A stretch of 34,250 bases of DNA from positions 1-34,250 of the forward strand of contig JABMMV010000207.1 in assembly GCA_013205145.1 (NCBI GenBank). Reading direction: 5' to 3'. A program made the position numbers and the translations under genes. Below, one piece after another: positions 9,054-19,256 of the stretch (position 1 is the first letter of the stretch; every line of letters begins with the position of its first letter). The notes beneath the pieces are model-generated. The model was not told where the DNA came from. It made no database searches and worked only from the letters and a program-made list of their open reading frames with translations. This DNA comes from a bacterium. Lineage in GTDB: Bacteria > Actinomycetota > Acidimicrobiia > Acidimicrobiales > Ilumatobacteraceae.

Positions 9054-11147
9054 CTATTTCACGGAAGTGGTGGTTGCCCGCTGGGCAACTGAGGTGGTAG
9101 TGCTCGAGGTGCTCGTCGTTTGCCCCGGTGCCGTTAAGACCGCTTCTTCGAACTGCGGCCCAGGACGTCCTAAAGCCTCCATGATGAGCGCGGTGTACTT
9201 GCGCTGACCCAAAGGGCGCAGGTGCGTGAGGTCGTCGTAGAGCCATTTGGGGTGCTCTGTGGCGTACTTCTTCCAATCGACGATCTGCACATTGGGGTAA
9301 CGCTCGGGCAATGCGCGAATGAGACGGTTGTTTGATGCCTCCCAGCCTTTTCCGGGTACTGCGTTCGTGAGTACCACTACCCGGGGAACATCGGCCAACA
9401 CGCTCACAATTCTGTCAATTGTTTCTTGTGACGTGCCGCTATTGGTGCCCAAGTGAATGACCACAGCACTGCCGAGAGCGTTAATAGATTTCACGTAGTT
9501 CACAATTGGCAAGGCGGCTTTAAAAGCGCGGCTCTTTTGCGCATCAACCGTCACCCCATATTTTGTCATTTCTGGCGCAGCACCCAGCATGACAGAGTCG
9601 CCAATTGCCAAAATATCGATCCGTTCAGCCGGCACTGTTGTTGGCGCAACGGTTGAAGTTGTTACTTGACCAGCGACGAAACTTGTGGGGATGGTTGACG
9701 GCACGGTGGTGGGCATGAGGTTGGTAATGAAACCATCAGCATCAACCAAGCTTTGACTAATTGCGTCGAGTTCAATTTTTGCTGTTGACAAATTTGCAAT
9801 GGCAAAAACTGGAGCGAGAGAAAGCACTACTCCAATGCTCACCATTTTTCGCCGATGCAACTGGCGCTCCGGAGTAGGCGCTCCGCGCCATGTGCGCAAC
9901 CAGACACCAAGTTTCCCTTTTCTGATAGGAGTCTCGATGAATCGATAAGACGCTTCGGTAATGAGCAACGTACAGGCCATCAAAAATGTAAAACGGCCCC
10001 AACTCAGTGCGTTACCGGCAACTTGGCGAGAAATTTGAAAAATAGGCCAGTGATATAGGTACAAACCATACGAGCGAACACCAAGCCAAACAAAAACTTT
10101 ATTTCCTAAAACAACTCTTCCAAGAAAAGTTGAAGGATGCGTTACTGCGGCAATAACTGCAACCGTTGCCAACGCCACAAGAAAGAAGCCGCCACGATAC
10201 AAAAGGTCATAACCATGACTCCCTGTTTCTGCTCCAGTGACCACGTTGGTAAAGCGCCATGCCATGAATGCAAGCGAAACCAAGCCAAGAACCCCAACTA
10301 CATCGACAAGTACTGATCGTTGAGCAATACGCGCCTGAGAGATATACCACGGACGCCACCACACACCAAGTGCACCACCAAGGAACAATCCGCTCGCTCG
10401 AGTGATGGTAGACAGGTACACAAAATCAATGCGAGCCACATCGCGACCAAGAAACGTAAAGTACTGATTCGCTGTATCGGTTGCGTTGGAAATTGGCCCG
10501 GTGCGATACATCACCGCAGTTAATACTGCAATACCCACTGCAGAGAGAAAAAAACATAAACCAATAAGTGGCAGTCGACGTCGTGACAATTTCAATAGCA
10601 CAAACATCAGAAGCGGCCATATCAAATAAAACTGCTCTTCAACTGCAAGCGACCACAGATGGCGCAGAGGCGCAAAAGCAAAAGCACTGAAATAAGAGCT
10701 ACCGGTGTGAATTTGGAACCAATTGGAAATGTAGAAAAAGCCAGCGAGCACGTCACCGCGCAGCGTTCCTAACTCATTGCGTTTAAACAACGAAACATAA
10801 ACAGTGATACCTACGAGCAGTGTCCATAACGCTGGCAACAAGCGACGTGCGCGGCGTAGCCAAAATTCACGTAAATTAATGGTGCCCGTGCGCTGCGATT
10901 CGGCAACTAAAAGAAGCGTGATGAGATAACCACTAATCACAAAAAATACTTCGACGCCCAAGAATCCACCCTCTAACCAAGAGTGGTTTGCATGATAGAA
11001 AATGACCGCAATGACGGCGACCGCGCGCAACCCATCGAGCCCAGGCAGATAGGGCACCACTGCTGGCGTACGCGAGCCTCCCGCGGAATCAGGTGGCAGA
11101 CGAGACAACCGGTAACCCCAAGTTTGCATAGATCTCACGCGTCGCAC
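9054..11147 (-). CDS. Acyltransferase 3 (OafA/YrhL type) fused to a C-terminal SGNH hydrolase-like domain
   Basis: 697 aa; YLPGLDGLRAVAVIAVIFYHAN...GGFLGVEVFFVISGYLIT and SLAVEEQFYLIWP (acyltransferase 3); C-terminal DILAIGDSVMLGA, VIHLGTNSG and DDLTHLRPLGQRKY (SGNH blocks). Start uncertain (11147 or 11129). Confidence 0.93.
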   Translation of the reverse strand: MRRVRSMQTWGYRLSRLPPDSAGGSRTPAVVPYLPGLDGLRAVAVIAVIFYHANHSWLEGGFLGVEVFFVISGYLITLLLVAESQRTGTINLREFWLRRARRLLPALWTLLVGITVYVSLFKRNELGTLRGDVLAGFFYISNWFQIHTGSSYFSAFAFAPLRHLWSLAVEEQFYLIWPLLMFVLLKLSRRRLPLIGLCFFLSAVGIAVLTAVMYRTGPISNATDTANQYFTFLGRDVARIDFVYLSTITRASGLFLGGALGVWWRPWYISQARIAQRSVLVDVVGVLGLVSLAFMAWRFTNVVTGAETGSHGYDLLYRGGFFLVALATVAVIAAVTHPSTFLGRVVLGNKVFVWLGVRSYGLYLYHWPIFQISRQVAGNALSWGRFTFLMACTLLITEASYRFIETPIRKGKLGVWLRTWRGAPTPERQLHRRKMVSIGVVLSLAPVFAIANLSTAKIELDAISQSLVDADGFITNLMPTTVPSTIPTSFVAGQVTTSTVAPTTVPAERIDILAIGDSVMLGAAPEMTKYGVTVDAQKSRAFKAALPIVNYVKSINALGSAVVIHLGTNSGTSQETIDRIVSVLADVPRVVVLTNAVPGKGWEASNNRLIRALPERYPNVQIVDWKKYATEHPKWLYDDLTHLRPLGQRKYTALIMEALGRPGPQFEEAVLTAPGQTTSTSSTTTSVAQRATTTSVK

Positions 11148-11961
11148 TCGACCGATTCAACGTATAAAAATGCAACCCTGGTGCACCCGCATCGAGCAAT
11201 TGGGCGCACAACTCAGTTGCTGCTTCTACTCCGATACGACGTACTTCTTCTGGGTCATCTACTTTGGCGAGCCGATGAGCTAAATCTTGTGGGAAAGCCG
11301 CCCCCGACATTTCTGCCATGCGTTCTACTTGACTTTTGTTGGTCACAGGCATAATGCCCGGAATGATGGGCTTATGAATTCCGAGTGCCGTAAGTTCTTC
11401 AACAAGGCGCACATAGTGTTCTACTTCAAAGAAAAATTGGGTAATGGCGAAGTCGGCCGTCCGTAGCTTTTCTGCCAAAAATTTGCGGTCATCGCTGCGT
11501 GATGTACTACGCGGATGCACTTCTGGGTGTGCGGCAACGCCAATGCTGAACTGACCAGCTGCTTGTAACTCATTAACGAGATCGGAGGCAAAGCGATAGT
11601 CGCTCGGGCGCACATCGGCAGGGTCAGTTGGTGGGTCTCCACCAAGAGCGAGAATGTTTTCAACACCTGCGTCTGTATATGACTGAAGGATTTCTGCAAT
11701 ATCGCCACGCGTATGGCCGACACAGGTGAGATGCGCCATCGGCGAAATAGATGTTTCGCGACGCATCCACGTAACGAGATCGCGAGTTCGTTCGCGGGTA
11801 CTTCCACCAGCACCATAAGTAACCGACACAAAACTGGGATGCAAAGTTTCTAATTCCGCAATTGTTCGACCTAAAGATAATTGCGCAGCGTCGGTCTTTG
11901 GCGGGAAGAACTCGAAAGAGAATGTACGACCACGAGCGAGGAGTTCCGTAATGCGGGCCAT
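11089..11961 (-). CDS. metF: 5,10-methylenetetrahydrofolate reductase
   Basis: 290 aa; FSFEFFPPKTDAAQ, SVTYGAGGSTR, HLTCVGHT, NILALGGDPP, PGIMPVTN motifs. Confidence 0.95.
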   Translation of the reverse strand: MARITELLARGRTFSFEFFPPKTDAAQLSLGRTIAELETLHPSFVSVTYGAGGSTRERTRDLVTWMRRETSISPMAHLTCVGHTRGDIAEILQSYTDAGVENILALGGDPPTDPADVRPSDYRFASDLVNELQAAGQFSIGVAAHPEVHPRSTSRSDDRKFLAEKLRTADFAITQFFFEVEHYVRLVEELTALGIHKPIIPGIMPVTNKSQVERMAEMSGAAFPQDLAHRLAKVDDPEEVRRIGVEAATELCAQLLDAGAPGLHFYTLNRSSATREIYANLGLPVVSSAT

Positions 11962-11970
11962 CGCAATAGT

Positions 11971-13464
11971 TTAGTGACGGAAGTGGCGTGTACCAGTGAA
12001 GAGGAGCACAATGCCATGTTCATTTGCTGCGGCAATGACTTCCTCATCACGAACACTGCCCCCTGGCTCGACAACGACATGAACCCCAGCGGCTGCCAAC
12101 ATATCGAGCCCGTCACGGAATGGGAAAAAAGCATCACTTGCCGCTACCCCACCAATGGCTCGGGTCCCTGCGCGTTCGCACGCCAACCGCGCTGCGTCGA
12201 GACGATTTTGCTGGCCCCCGCCAATACCCACCGCTTCATTATTTTGTGTGACCACAATGGCATTCGAGCTCACCGCGGCACAGACCTTCCACGCAAAGCC
12301 AGCCTGCTGTAGCTGCTCTGGGGTGGGCTGAGCGCTACTTGCCACAGTCCATGTTGCAGGGTCATCGTTCACGCCATCGGGACTTTGCACAAGAACACCA
12401 CCGCTCACGCTACGTATTTCGTATTCGGGAAGCTTGGGGTCACTTGCTCGCATGATGCGCAAATTTTTCTTACCTTGGAGCACCTGAAGTGCCGACTCTG
12501 AATATGCCGGAGCAACAACAACCTCAGTAAATACATTGCAAATTTCCTGTGCGGTCGCTTCATCAACCTCGCGGTTGAGGGCAATAATTCCGCCAAACGC
12601 ACTCACCGGGTCACAAGCATGAGCACGTTGGTAGGCATCAAAAAGTGTTGCCCCGGTTGCTACACCACAGGGGTTAGCGTGCTTAACAACGACCGCTGCT
12701 GCTTCAGAAAATTGATGCACTAGCTTCCATGCTGCGTCGGCATCGAAAACATTGAGATACGACAGTTCTTTGCCACCCAGTTGCTCTGCAGAGCTCCACC
12801 AACTGTGGCTACCTTCTAGCCGATACAAGGTACCCGTTTGATGTGGGTTCTCTCCATAGCGCAAATCTGAAACATGCTCTAACTGCAAAGACAACGAAGA
12901 CTTCTCATCTCCACTCATCCATTGCTCAATTGCTTTGTCGTAATCACGGGTAGTAGCAAATGCTTGTGCTGAAAGCTGACGTCGTGTTTCTAAACTCACA
13001 ACTCCATTCGCCGTAATTTCTGCAAGTACTGGCGTGTACTGTGATGGTTCTACTACTACACCTACTCGCGCAAAGTTTTTGGCAGCTGCACGAATCATTG
13101 CTGGACCACCAACATCGATGAGGTCAACACTGGGATTACTGGAAAACGGATACAGGTTCACCACAACTAGATCGATGGTTTCAATGCCGTACTCAGCCAT
13201 ATCGGCTACATGATGCGGCAGTGCAGTATCGGCAAGTATCCCTCCGTGCACTTTGGGGTGCAGCGTGACCACGCGGTGATCAAGAATTGCGGGCACGCCA
13301 GTGAGGTCGGCTACATCGGTCACGTTGACGCCCGCTTCGATGAGCGCCTTTGCTGTTCCACCGCTCGAGATGATGCTCCACCCAGATGCAACAAGGCCCC
13401 GCGCAAATTCTTCTATGCCTGTTTTGTTATAGACACTGAGAAGGGCGCGGGGCACTGTGGTCAA
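11971..13464 (-). CDS. purH: Bifunctional AICAR formyltransferase/IMP cyclohydrolase
   Basis: 497 aa, TTG start; [71 protein letters not shown] motifs. Confidence 0.96.
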   Translation of the reverse strand: MTTVPRALLSVYNKTGIEEFARGLVASGWSIISSGGTAKALIEAGVNVTDVADLTGVPAILDHRVVTLHPKVHGGILADTALPHHVADMAEYGIETIDLVVVNLYPFSSNPSVDLIDVGGPAMIRAAAKNFARVGVVVEPSQYTPVLAEITANGVVSLETRRQLSAQAFATTRDYDKAIEQWMSGDEKSSLSLQLEHVSDLRYGENPHQTGTLYRLEGSHSWWSSAEQLGGKELSYLNVFDADAAWKLVHQFSEAAAVVVKHANPCGVATGATLFDAYQRAHACDPVSAFGGIIALNREVDEATAQEICNVFTEVVVAPAYSESALQVLQGKKNLRIMRASDPKLPEYEIRSVSGGVLVQSPDGVNDDPATWTVASSAQPTPEQLQQAGFAWKVCAAVSSNAIVVTQNNEAVGIGGGQQNRLDAARLACERAGTRAIGGVAASDAFFPFRDGLDMLAAAGVHVVVEPGGSVRDEEVIAAANEHGIVLLFTGTRHFRH

Positions 13465-13487
13465 ACTTTCTGAATTACCTTGGTGAC

Positions 13488-14387
13488 TTACTTTAAGCCC
13501 TTGACAATTTCTGCCATGAGCGCACCAGCTTCAGTTGGATTCAAACCAATTTGTACGCCTGCTTCACGCAATGCGTCCATCTTGCCTTGTGCCGTTCCTT
13601 TGCCGCCAGAAACAATTGCTCCGGCGTGGCCCATTTTTTTACCAGCTGGTGCAGTAACACCAGCGATGTATGCACTCATTGGTTTTGTCACATTGGCTTT
13701 AATGAACTCTGCAGCCTCTTCTTCTGCAGACCCACCAATTTCACCAATCATGATGATTGCGTGTGTCTCTGGATCTTTTTGGAACTCTGCAAGACAATCA
13801 ACAAATGAAGTTCCTGGTACCGGGTCTCCACCAATTCCTACGCAGGTGCTCACGCCAATTCCCTGCTGCTTCAATTCGTAGAGCGCCTGATACGTGAGTG
13901 TTCCTGAACGTGAAACGATGCCCACGTTTGGACCTTTTGCTGAAGGCAACTCTGCAATTTCTCCAGCAGTAATACCGATGTTGCATTTCCCTGGGCTAAT
14001 AATTCCTGGGCAGTTGGGGCCGAGCAAACGTACTTTTGGATAATCGCGAAGAAGAGTGTTGAACACCTTCGCTTCGTCTTGGGCCGGGATGCCCTCGGTA
14101 ATGCACACGATGAAAGTGATTCCGGCTTTTGCTGCTTCCAAAATTGCTGCAGCAGCTGCCTTTGGTGGAACCGCAATAAATGAGGCATCGGCACCTGTCG
14201 CTTTTACCGCATCGGCAACAGAGTCGAAAACAGGAATGCCTTCAACATCTTGCCCACCCTTACCTGGTGTTACGCCTCCAACAACATTGGTTCCGTAAGC
14301 ACGGTTGCGCAACCCATGAAATTTTCCTTGACCTCCGGTGAGTCCTTGAACAATCACCTTGGTGTTCTCGTTTACAAAAATAGCCAT
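13488..14387 (-). CDS. sucD: Succinyl-CoA synthetase alpha subunit
   Basis: 299 aa; VIVQGLTGGQGKFH, GPNCPGIISPGKCNIGI, VGIVSRSGTLTYQA, KKMGHAGAIVSGGKGTAQGK motifs. Confidence 0.96.
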   Translation of the reverse strand: MAIFVNENTKVIVQGLTGGQGKFHGLRNRAYGTNVVGGVTPGKGGQDVEGIPVFDSVADAVKATGADASFIAVPPKAAAAAILEAAKAGITFIVCITEGIPAQDEAKVFNTLLRDYPKVRLLGPNCPGIISPGKCNIGITAGEIAELPSAKGPNVGIVSRSGTLTYQALYELKQQGIGVSTCVGIGGDPVPGTSFVDCLAEFQKDPETHAIIMIGEIGGSAEEEAAEFIKANVTKPMSAYIAGVTAPAGKKMGHAGAIVSGGKGTAQGKMDALREAGVQIGLNPTEAGALMAEIVKGLK

Positions 14388-14395
14388 GGTGTTTT

Positions 14396-15547
14396 CTACT
14401 TCCCGTTCGCAAGTGCTACAGCAGCACGGGCTGCTTCAAGCATTGTTGGCTTACTCATTAATTTTGATTCTGGAATTCCTGCAGAAGCCAAAATTTCACG
14501 TCCTTCTTCGGCGTTAGTGCCATCGAGTCGAATAACAATGGGTGCACGCAAGTCGACGCGCTTCATTGCTTCAACAATTCCTTTGGCAACTTCTTCACCT
14601 CGTGTGATTCCACCAAAGATATTGATGAAAATACTCTTCACATCTTTGTCGAAGTTAATTACTTCAAGTGCTGCTGCCATTTGATCGGCATTTGCACCAC
14701 CACCAATATCGAGGAAGTTTGCTGCAGTGCCGCCTACTTGGTTCACAACGTCGAGCGTGCTCATTGCCAAGCCGGCACCGTTGGCGATAATGCCAACAGT
14801 TCCTGAGAGCCCAATGTACTGCAAGCCCTTTTCGCGAGCGAGTTGCTCACGATCGTCGAGTTCTTCAGTTGCGCTGTATTCAGCCCACTCTGGGTGACGA
14901 TATTCAGCATTTCCATCGAGGCTCACTTTTGCGTCAAGCGCATGCACTTCGCCAGTTGGCTTCAAAATGAGGGGGTTGATTTCTGCAAGGTCACAGTCGC
15001 CTGCAGTAAAGCAGTCGTACAACTGAACCAAAATCTTTGCCACGCCCTCGAGTGCCTTTGCTGGAATCTTCGCGTCGACTGCTGCCTGACGGGCAACTTT
15101 TTCGCTGAGACCATCTACAGGGTTGATATACAACTTCACAATTGCGTCGGGATCTTTTTCTGCTACTTCTTCAATTTCAACGCCACCTTGAGCAGACAAC
15201 ATTAAAAGATGCATCTTTGCGGCACGATCGAGCGAGAAAGATGCGTAATACTCTTCGTCAATATCGGACGCATGTTCTACCCAAATGCGCTTGACCACGT
15301 GGCCTTTAATATCCATTCCCAGAATATTTCCTGCATGCAAACGCACTTCGTCGGCGTTATTGGCCAACTTAATGCCGCCAGCTTTTCCGCGACCGCCCAC
15401 TTGCACTTGAGCTTTTACTACAACTGGGTACTGCGATGCGTCGGCAACTTTCACTGCTTCGTCAACAGTGACTGCTACGCCACCGGCTGATACAGGAATA
15501 CCGAACTTGGCAAAATATTGTTTGCCTTGATATTCAAAGAGGTCCAC
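14396..15547 (-). CDS. sucC: Succinyl-CoA synthetase beta subunit
   Basis: 383 aa; MDLFEYQGKQYFAKFGIPVS, VVKAQVQVGGRGKAGGIKLA, INPLILKPTGEVHALDAKVSLD, NIFGGITRGEEVAKGI motifs. Confidence 0.96.
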   Translation of the reverse strand: MDLFEYQGKQYFAKFGIPVSAGGVAVTVDEAVKVADASQYPVVVKAQVQVGGRGKAGGIKLANNADEVRLHAGNILGMDIKGHVVKRIWVEHASDIDEEYYASFSLDRAAKMHLLMLSAQGGVEIEEVAEKDPDAIVKLYINPVDGLSEKVARQAAVDAKIPAKALEGVAKILVQLYDCFTAGDCDLAEINPLILKPTGEVHALDAKVSLDGNAEYRHPEWAEYSATEELDDREQLAREKGLQYIGLSGTVGIIANGAGLAMSTLDVVNQVGGTAANFLDIGGGANADQMAAALEVINFDKDVKSIFINIFGGITRGEEVAKGIVEAMKRVDLRAPIVIRLDGTNAEEGREILASAGIPESKLMSKPTMLEAARAAVALANGK

Positions 15548-15609
15548 TCTTACTCCTTATTATTAATTGAGATCTTGGATGCAAAAATAACATTTACTGC
15601 TTCAGAAAA

Positions 15610-16011
15610 TTATTGTGCTGAGTCGAGCGTCTCCTCTAGCCAAGCACAAATGGCTTTCAACGACGAACCAGGTCCGAACACTTGGCTCACGCCTTGTTCC
15701 TTCAAAGTTCGTGCATCGGCATCGGGAATCACTCCACCGCCAAAAATGAGAATGTCTCCAAGATCGCGAGCACGGAGTTCTTCCATGACGCGGGGGAACA
15801 ACGTGAGGTGGGCACCCGACAATAATGACAGCCCCACTGCGTCAACGTCTTCTTGCAGAGCCGTCTCTGCAATTTGCTCTGGGGTTTGGTGCAAACCCGT
15901 ATAGATGACTTCGAATCCATGATCTCGAAGGGCACGCGTAATGGTTTTTGCACCACGATCGTGACCATCGAGCCCTGGTTTAGCTACGACAACTCGGTAA
16001 GGCCTCTTCAC
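15610..16011 (-). CDS. Stand-alone cobalamin-binding subunit/domain of a methylmalonyl-CoA-mutase-type enzyme
   Basis: 133 aa; VVVAKPGLDGHDRGAKTITRALRDHGFEVIYTGLHQTPEQIAETA, DAVGLSLLSGAH, ILIFGGGVIPDADA: the B12-binding DxHxxG...SxL...GG pattern. Confidence 0.92.
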   Translation of the reverse strand: MKRPYRVVVAKPGLDGHDRGAKTITRALRDHGFEVIYTGLHQTPEQIAETALQEDVDAVGLSLLSGAHLTLFPRVMEELRARDLGDILIFGGGVIPDADARTLKEQGVSQVFGPGSSLKAICAWLEETLDSAQ

Positions 16012-16068
16012 AAGAAAGAAACCCTACGCCGTTGTGGCATCTTCCTTCTAACCCGCCACACTGTGGGG

Positions 16069-16551
16069 GTGGCATCTTCTCGACTCAAGTCTCCCCTCGC
16101 AAGAGCTTTTGCCCCCGTTGGGGCAGGAATTGTCTTTTTTGCACTGCTCTTTTTGGCCTTATGGGGTGCAGCTTCCCTTATTTCCCGCAACCCCGAGAGC
16201 ATCACCAACCTCGGCGCTCAAACCTTTCGCGTGGGCTCAGTCACTCAAGTTGCGAAAACTGTCACAGAGTCGGGCCCTGTCCTTTACCCCGACCTGCGCG
16301 ACCCCGATGGCAAGCGCAGCATTGTTCTCGACCACCAAGGCACCGACCCCGCGAAGGGTTGGCGGGTGTTCTACGCCTACCCAGCCGATCGCGACGAGAC
16401 CTGTCTCGCTACACAAGTAAAAGAGACACGTACTTTCACCGATTGTTCGGGTCGCAATGTAGAACTCGATGAGTTGGCAACGCCAACAGATGTTCGGCCT
16501 CTGGTAGAGAACCGCATCACTTTATATATCGACTTGCGCGCTACGAAGTAG
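16069..16551 (+). CDS. Membrane-anchored hypothetical protein; C-terminus faintly Rieske-like but without cluster ligands
   Basis: ORF-track frame is open from 15853, but the upstream part is antisense to the mutase gene. GTG starts at 16063 or 16069 give (V)ASSRLKSPLARAFAPVGAGIVFFALLFLALWGAASLI..., one TM helix then a soluble domain. Confidence 0.7.
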   Translation: MASSRLKSPLARAFAPVGAGIVFFALLFLALWGAASLISRNPESITNLGAQTFRVGSVTQVAKTVTESGPVLYPDLRDPDGKRSIVLDHQGTDPAKGWRVFYAYPADRDETCLATQVKETRTFTDCSGRNVELDELATPTDVRPLVENRITLYIDLRATK

Positions 16552-16978
16552 CAAGCACAGACACTAAACGATCGACAAAAATTTCTGTGTGCTCGCCCAA
16601 CTTGCCACGGTGAAGTGCAAGACCACCCACAACTTCTGCCCCACGTGTTTCCAAAATACGCGTCATTGTGTCGAGGGTTTTTGCTGGGTTTAATGCAAAC
16701 GTACAAAATGTGGCAACTTTTTTATCGCGCATTGCAGGAAGTTTTGCTAGTGCAACCGCACCCCATGGTGCTTGCCCGACAACAAAAAGGCCATGCACCC
16801 AAGTACCCACGAGCACAATGTCGGCACTTTGAATAGAGCCATGATCTGGTTTACGAACTGGCGACAAACCTGTGATGCTCCACCCTGATTGTTGCAAATT
16901 TGCGCCAATCATTTCAGCGGCCTTCCAGGTATTTCCCGTCAAACTCTCTACAAGTAGTGCTGCCTTCATGACCTTCAC
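16541..16978 (-). CDS. Flavodoxin-like protein
   Basis: 145 aa; AALLVESLTGNTWKAAEMIGANLQQSGW (FMN phosphate loop-like T-x-T/S-GNT variant), DIVLVGTWVHGLFVVGQAP, KKVATFCTFALNPAKT. Confidence 0.75.
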   Translation of the reverse strand: MKVMKAALLVESLTGNTWKAAEMIGANLQQSGWSITGLSPVRKPDHGSIQSADIVLVGTWVHGLFVVGQAPWGAVALAKLPAMRDKKVATFCTFALNPAKTLDTMTRILETRGAEVVGGLALHRGKLGEHTEIFVDRLVSVLATS

Positions 16979-17025
16979 TCTACTTCTGGCACGCGTCTCG
17001 GCAAGACACCACTGCGGCTCAAAAC

Positions 17026-19254
17026 TTAGAGTCTTTTCAAAGGCGCCCAGGCCAGGGCAAGTATTTTTGTGCCTTTGTCGCGAAAGCGAATGGTTACTTC
17101 TGCTTTTTCGCCGGCACCTTTAATGTCGATGACGACACCTTCACCAAATGTTGGGTGCACAATATCTTCGCCCACCTTAATATCGGACAAAACATTGGCA
17201 TTCACTACTGGCGATGCGGCATGACCTGCTGCAATGGCTGCATCAACAACACGGTTTGTGTGTTCATCTGAAAATGAATTGCCGTAGGTGCGCTCGCGAC
17301 GGCTTGAACCGCTTGCGCCAAATGAGGAAGTTCCGCCAGAAAAACTTTGACCGTTCGCATTGCCTTCAATGCGGAAAAGCTCATGTGGAATTTCTTCTAA
17401 GAAGCGTGACGGCGGGTTGTATTGAGTATTGCCATACAAACTACGGCTCCATGCATGCGAAACATTGAGCAGTTCACGAGCACGCGTAATACCTACATAT
17501 GCAAGGCGGCGCTCTTCCTCCATCTCTTCAGGTTCTGCGAGGCTGCGGCTATGCGGGAACACACCTTCTTCAAAACCTGCAAGAAATACAACGGGAAATT
17601 CCAAGCCTTTTGCTGCATGCAGGGTCATGAGCATGACACGGTTTTCACCATCTATTTGATCGGTATCGGCAACCAGTGCAACTTGTTCAAGAAAATCGTC
17701 AACGGAATCGAACTCTTCTGCAAAGCCAATGAGCTCAGCAAGGTTCTCAAGGCGACCTGCCGACTCGACCGTGTCTTCGTTTTCCAACTCTGTCATATAA
17801 CCCGAGCTCTTCAGTACCAAACGCAGTACTTCTGCTGGGCCTTCGCTTTGATGGTTACCAGCTTCATCGAGCGATGCAAGAAATGCGGTAATACCTTTTA
17901 GTGCGGCTCCGCCAACCGAGGCTGCAGCCGCATTGTGGAGCGCAAATGAAAACCCTTGGTAATGATTACGAGCGTATGTATCGAGTTTGTCGACACTGGT
18001 GTCGCCAATGCCGCGCTTAGGAACATTGAGCACTCGCTTCACATTTACTTCATCAGTTTCGTTAATGGAAGCACGCAAGTAAGCAAGAGCGTCTTTCACC
18101 TCGCGACGCTCATAAAAACGAGTACCCCCAATAATTTTGTAGGGAACACCAAAACGTATGAGCGACTCTTCAAGAATACGACTTTGCGCATTCGCACGAT
18201 AGAAAATGGCCATTTCGCCCCATTGGCGCGCATCGTTTTCGTGTGCCTCGTGAATTTGTTGCGCAATCCAGCGCGCTTCATCGTGCTCATCATCGGCGTA
18301 ATAACGCACGATGGGGTCACCTGCTTCGGAGTCGCTCCAGAGGTTCTTTGGCTTGCGCTCAATGTTGTTTGAAATAACCGCATTGGCTGCATTCAAAATG
18401 TTTTGCGTGCTGCGGTAGTTCTGTGCCAACACGACAGTGGTGACATCAGGAAATGCTTCCTCAAACTGCATGATGTTGCGGAAATCTGCACCGCGGAAAC
18501 GATAAACCGATTGGTCGGTGTCACCCACAACACAAACGTTGTGATGCTTTGCGCCGAGCATAAGAACAATTTCATTTTGTGAAATGTTGGTATCTTGATA
18601 TTCATCTATCAAAATGTGTTCAAAGCGCTCTTGGTACATTGCCAGCACATCGGGATGCTGCTTGAAGAGTTGCACCGTACGCATGAGCAAATCGTCAAAG
18701 TCCATTGCCCCAGCGCGCTCTAAACGCAACTGATACTCAATGTAAACATCGGCGTGCTTCGACTCGAGCATTCCGGTAGAGCGATCTTTTGCTTTACCTG
18801 GTGTGAGCAATTCGTTTTTCCACAAACTGATTCGTGCCTGAACACCACGTGCTGGAAAGCGCTTGACGTCGAGCCCCAGATCGCGAATGACGTAACTAAC
18901 GAGACGCTGAGCATCTGACTGGTCGTAGATAGAAAATGTTTTAGGAAACCCTAAGAGATCGGCATGGGCCCGAAGTATGCGAACACATGCTGCGTGAAAG
19001 GTACTCACCCACATTTGTCGCGCTACCGGACCAACCAATGTTTCCACGCGATCACGCATTTCACCAGCAGCTTTGTTGGTGAAAGTGATTGCAAGAACGC
19101 GCATGGGATGTACCCCACCCTCAATGAGCCATGCAATGCGCTGAGTTAATACTCGCGTTTTCCCTGAACCTGCCCCTGCAACCACCAACAGTGGCCCACC
19201 TTGGTGCACCACCGCATCGTATTGATCGGGGTTAAGAGTATTGAGGTCCAGCAC
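17026..19254 (-). CDS. pcrA: ATP-dependent DNA helicase, UvrD/PcrA family
   Basis: 742 aa, GTG start; LNPDQYDAVVHQGGPLLVVAGAGSGKTRVLTQRIAWLI, VSTFHAACVRILR, ILIDEYQDTN, VVGDTDQSVYRFRGAD, LMTLHAAKGLEFPVVFLAG helicase motifs. Confidence 0.96.
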   Translation of the reverse strand: MLDLNTLNPDQYDAVVHQGGPLLVVAGAGSGKTRVLTQRIAWLIEGGVHPMRVLAITFTNKAAGEMRDRVETLVGPVARQMWVSTFHAACVRILRAHADLLGFPKTFSIYDQSDAQRLVSYVIRDLGLDVKRFPARGVQARISLWKNELLTPGKAKDRSTGMLESKHADVYIEYQLRLERAGAMDFDDLLMRTVQLFKQHPDVLAMYQERFEHILIDEYQDTNISQNEIVLMLGAKHHNVCVVGDTDQSVYRFRGADFRNIMQFEEAFPDVTTVVLAQNYRSTQNILNAANAVISNNIERKPKNLWSDSEAGDPIVRYYADDEHDEARWIAQQIHEAHENDARQWGEMAIFYRANAQSRILEESLIRFGVPYKIIGGTRFYERREVKDALAYLRASINETDEVNVKRVLNVPKRGIGDTSVDKLDTYARNHYQGFSFALHNAAAASVGGAALKGITAFLASLDEAGNHQSEGPAEVLRLVLKSSGYMTELENEDTVESAGRLENLAELIGFAEEFDSVDDFLEQVALVADTDQIDGENRVMLMTLHAAKGLEFPVVFLAGFEEGVFPHSRSLAEPEEMEEERRLAYVGITRARELLNVSHAWSRSLYGNTQYNPPSRFLEEIPHELFRIEGNANGQSFSGGTSSFGASGSSRRERTYGNSFSDEHTNRVVDAAIAAGHAASPVVNANVLSDIKVGEDIVHPTFGEGVVIDIKGAGEKAEVTIRFRDKGTKILALAWAPLKRL

Positions 19255-19256
19255 CC

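Noticed and set aside
15853-16062. N-terminal extension of the 232-aa plus-strand ORF
   Set aside because: Antisense to the B12-binding mutase gene; GTG starts at 16063/16069 immediately precede a plausible TM anchor.
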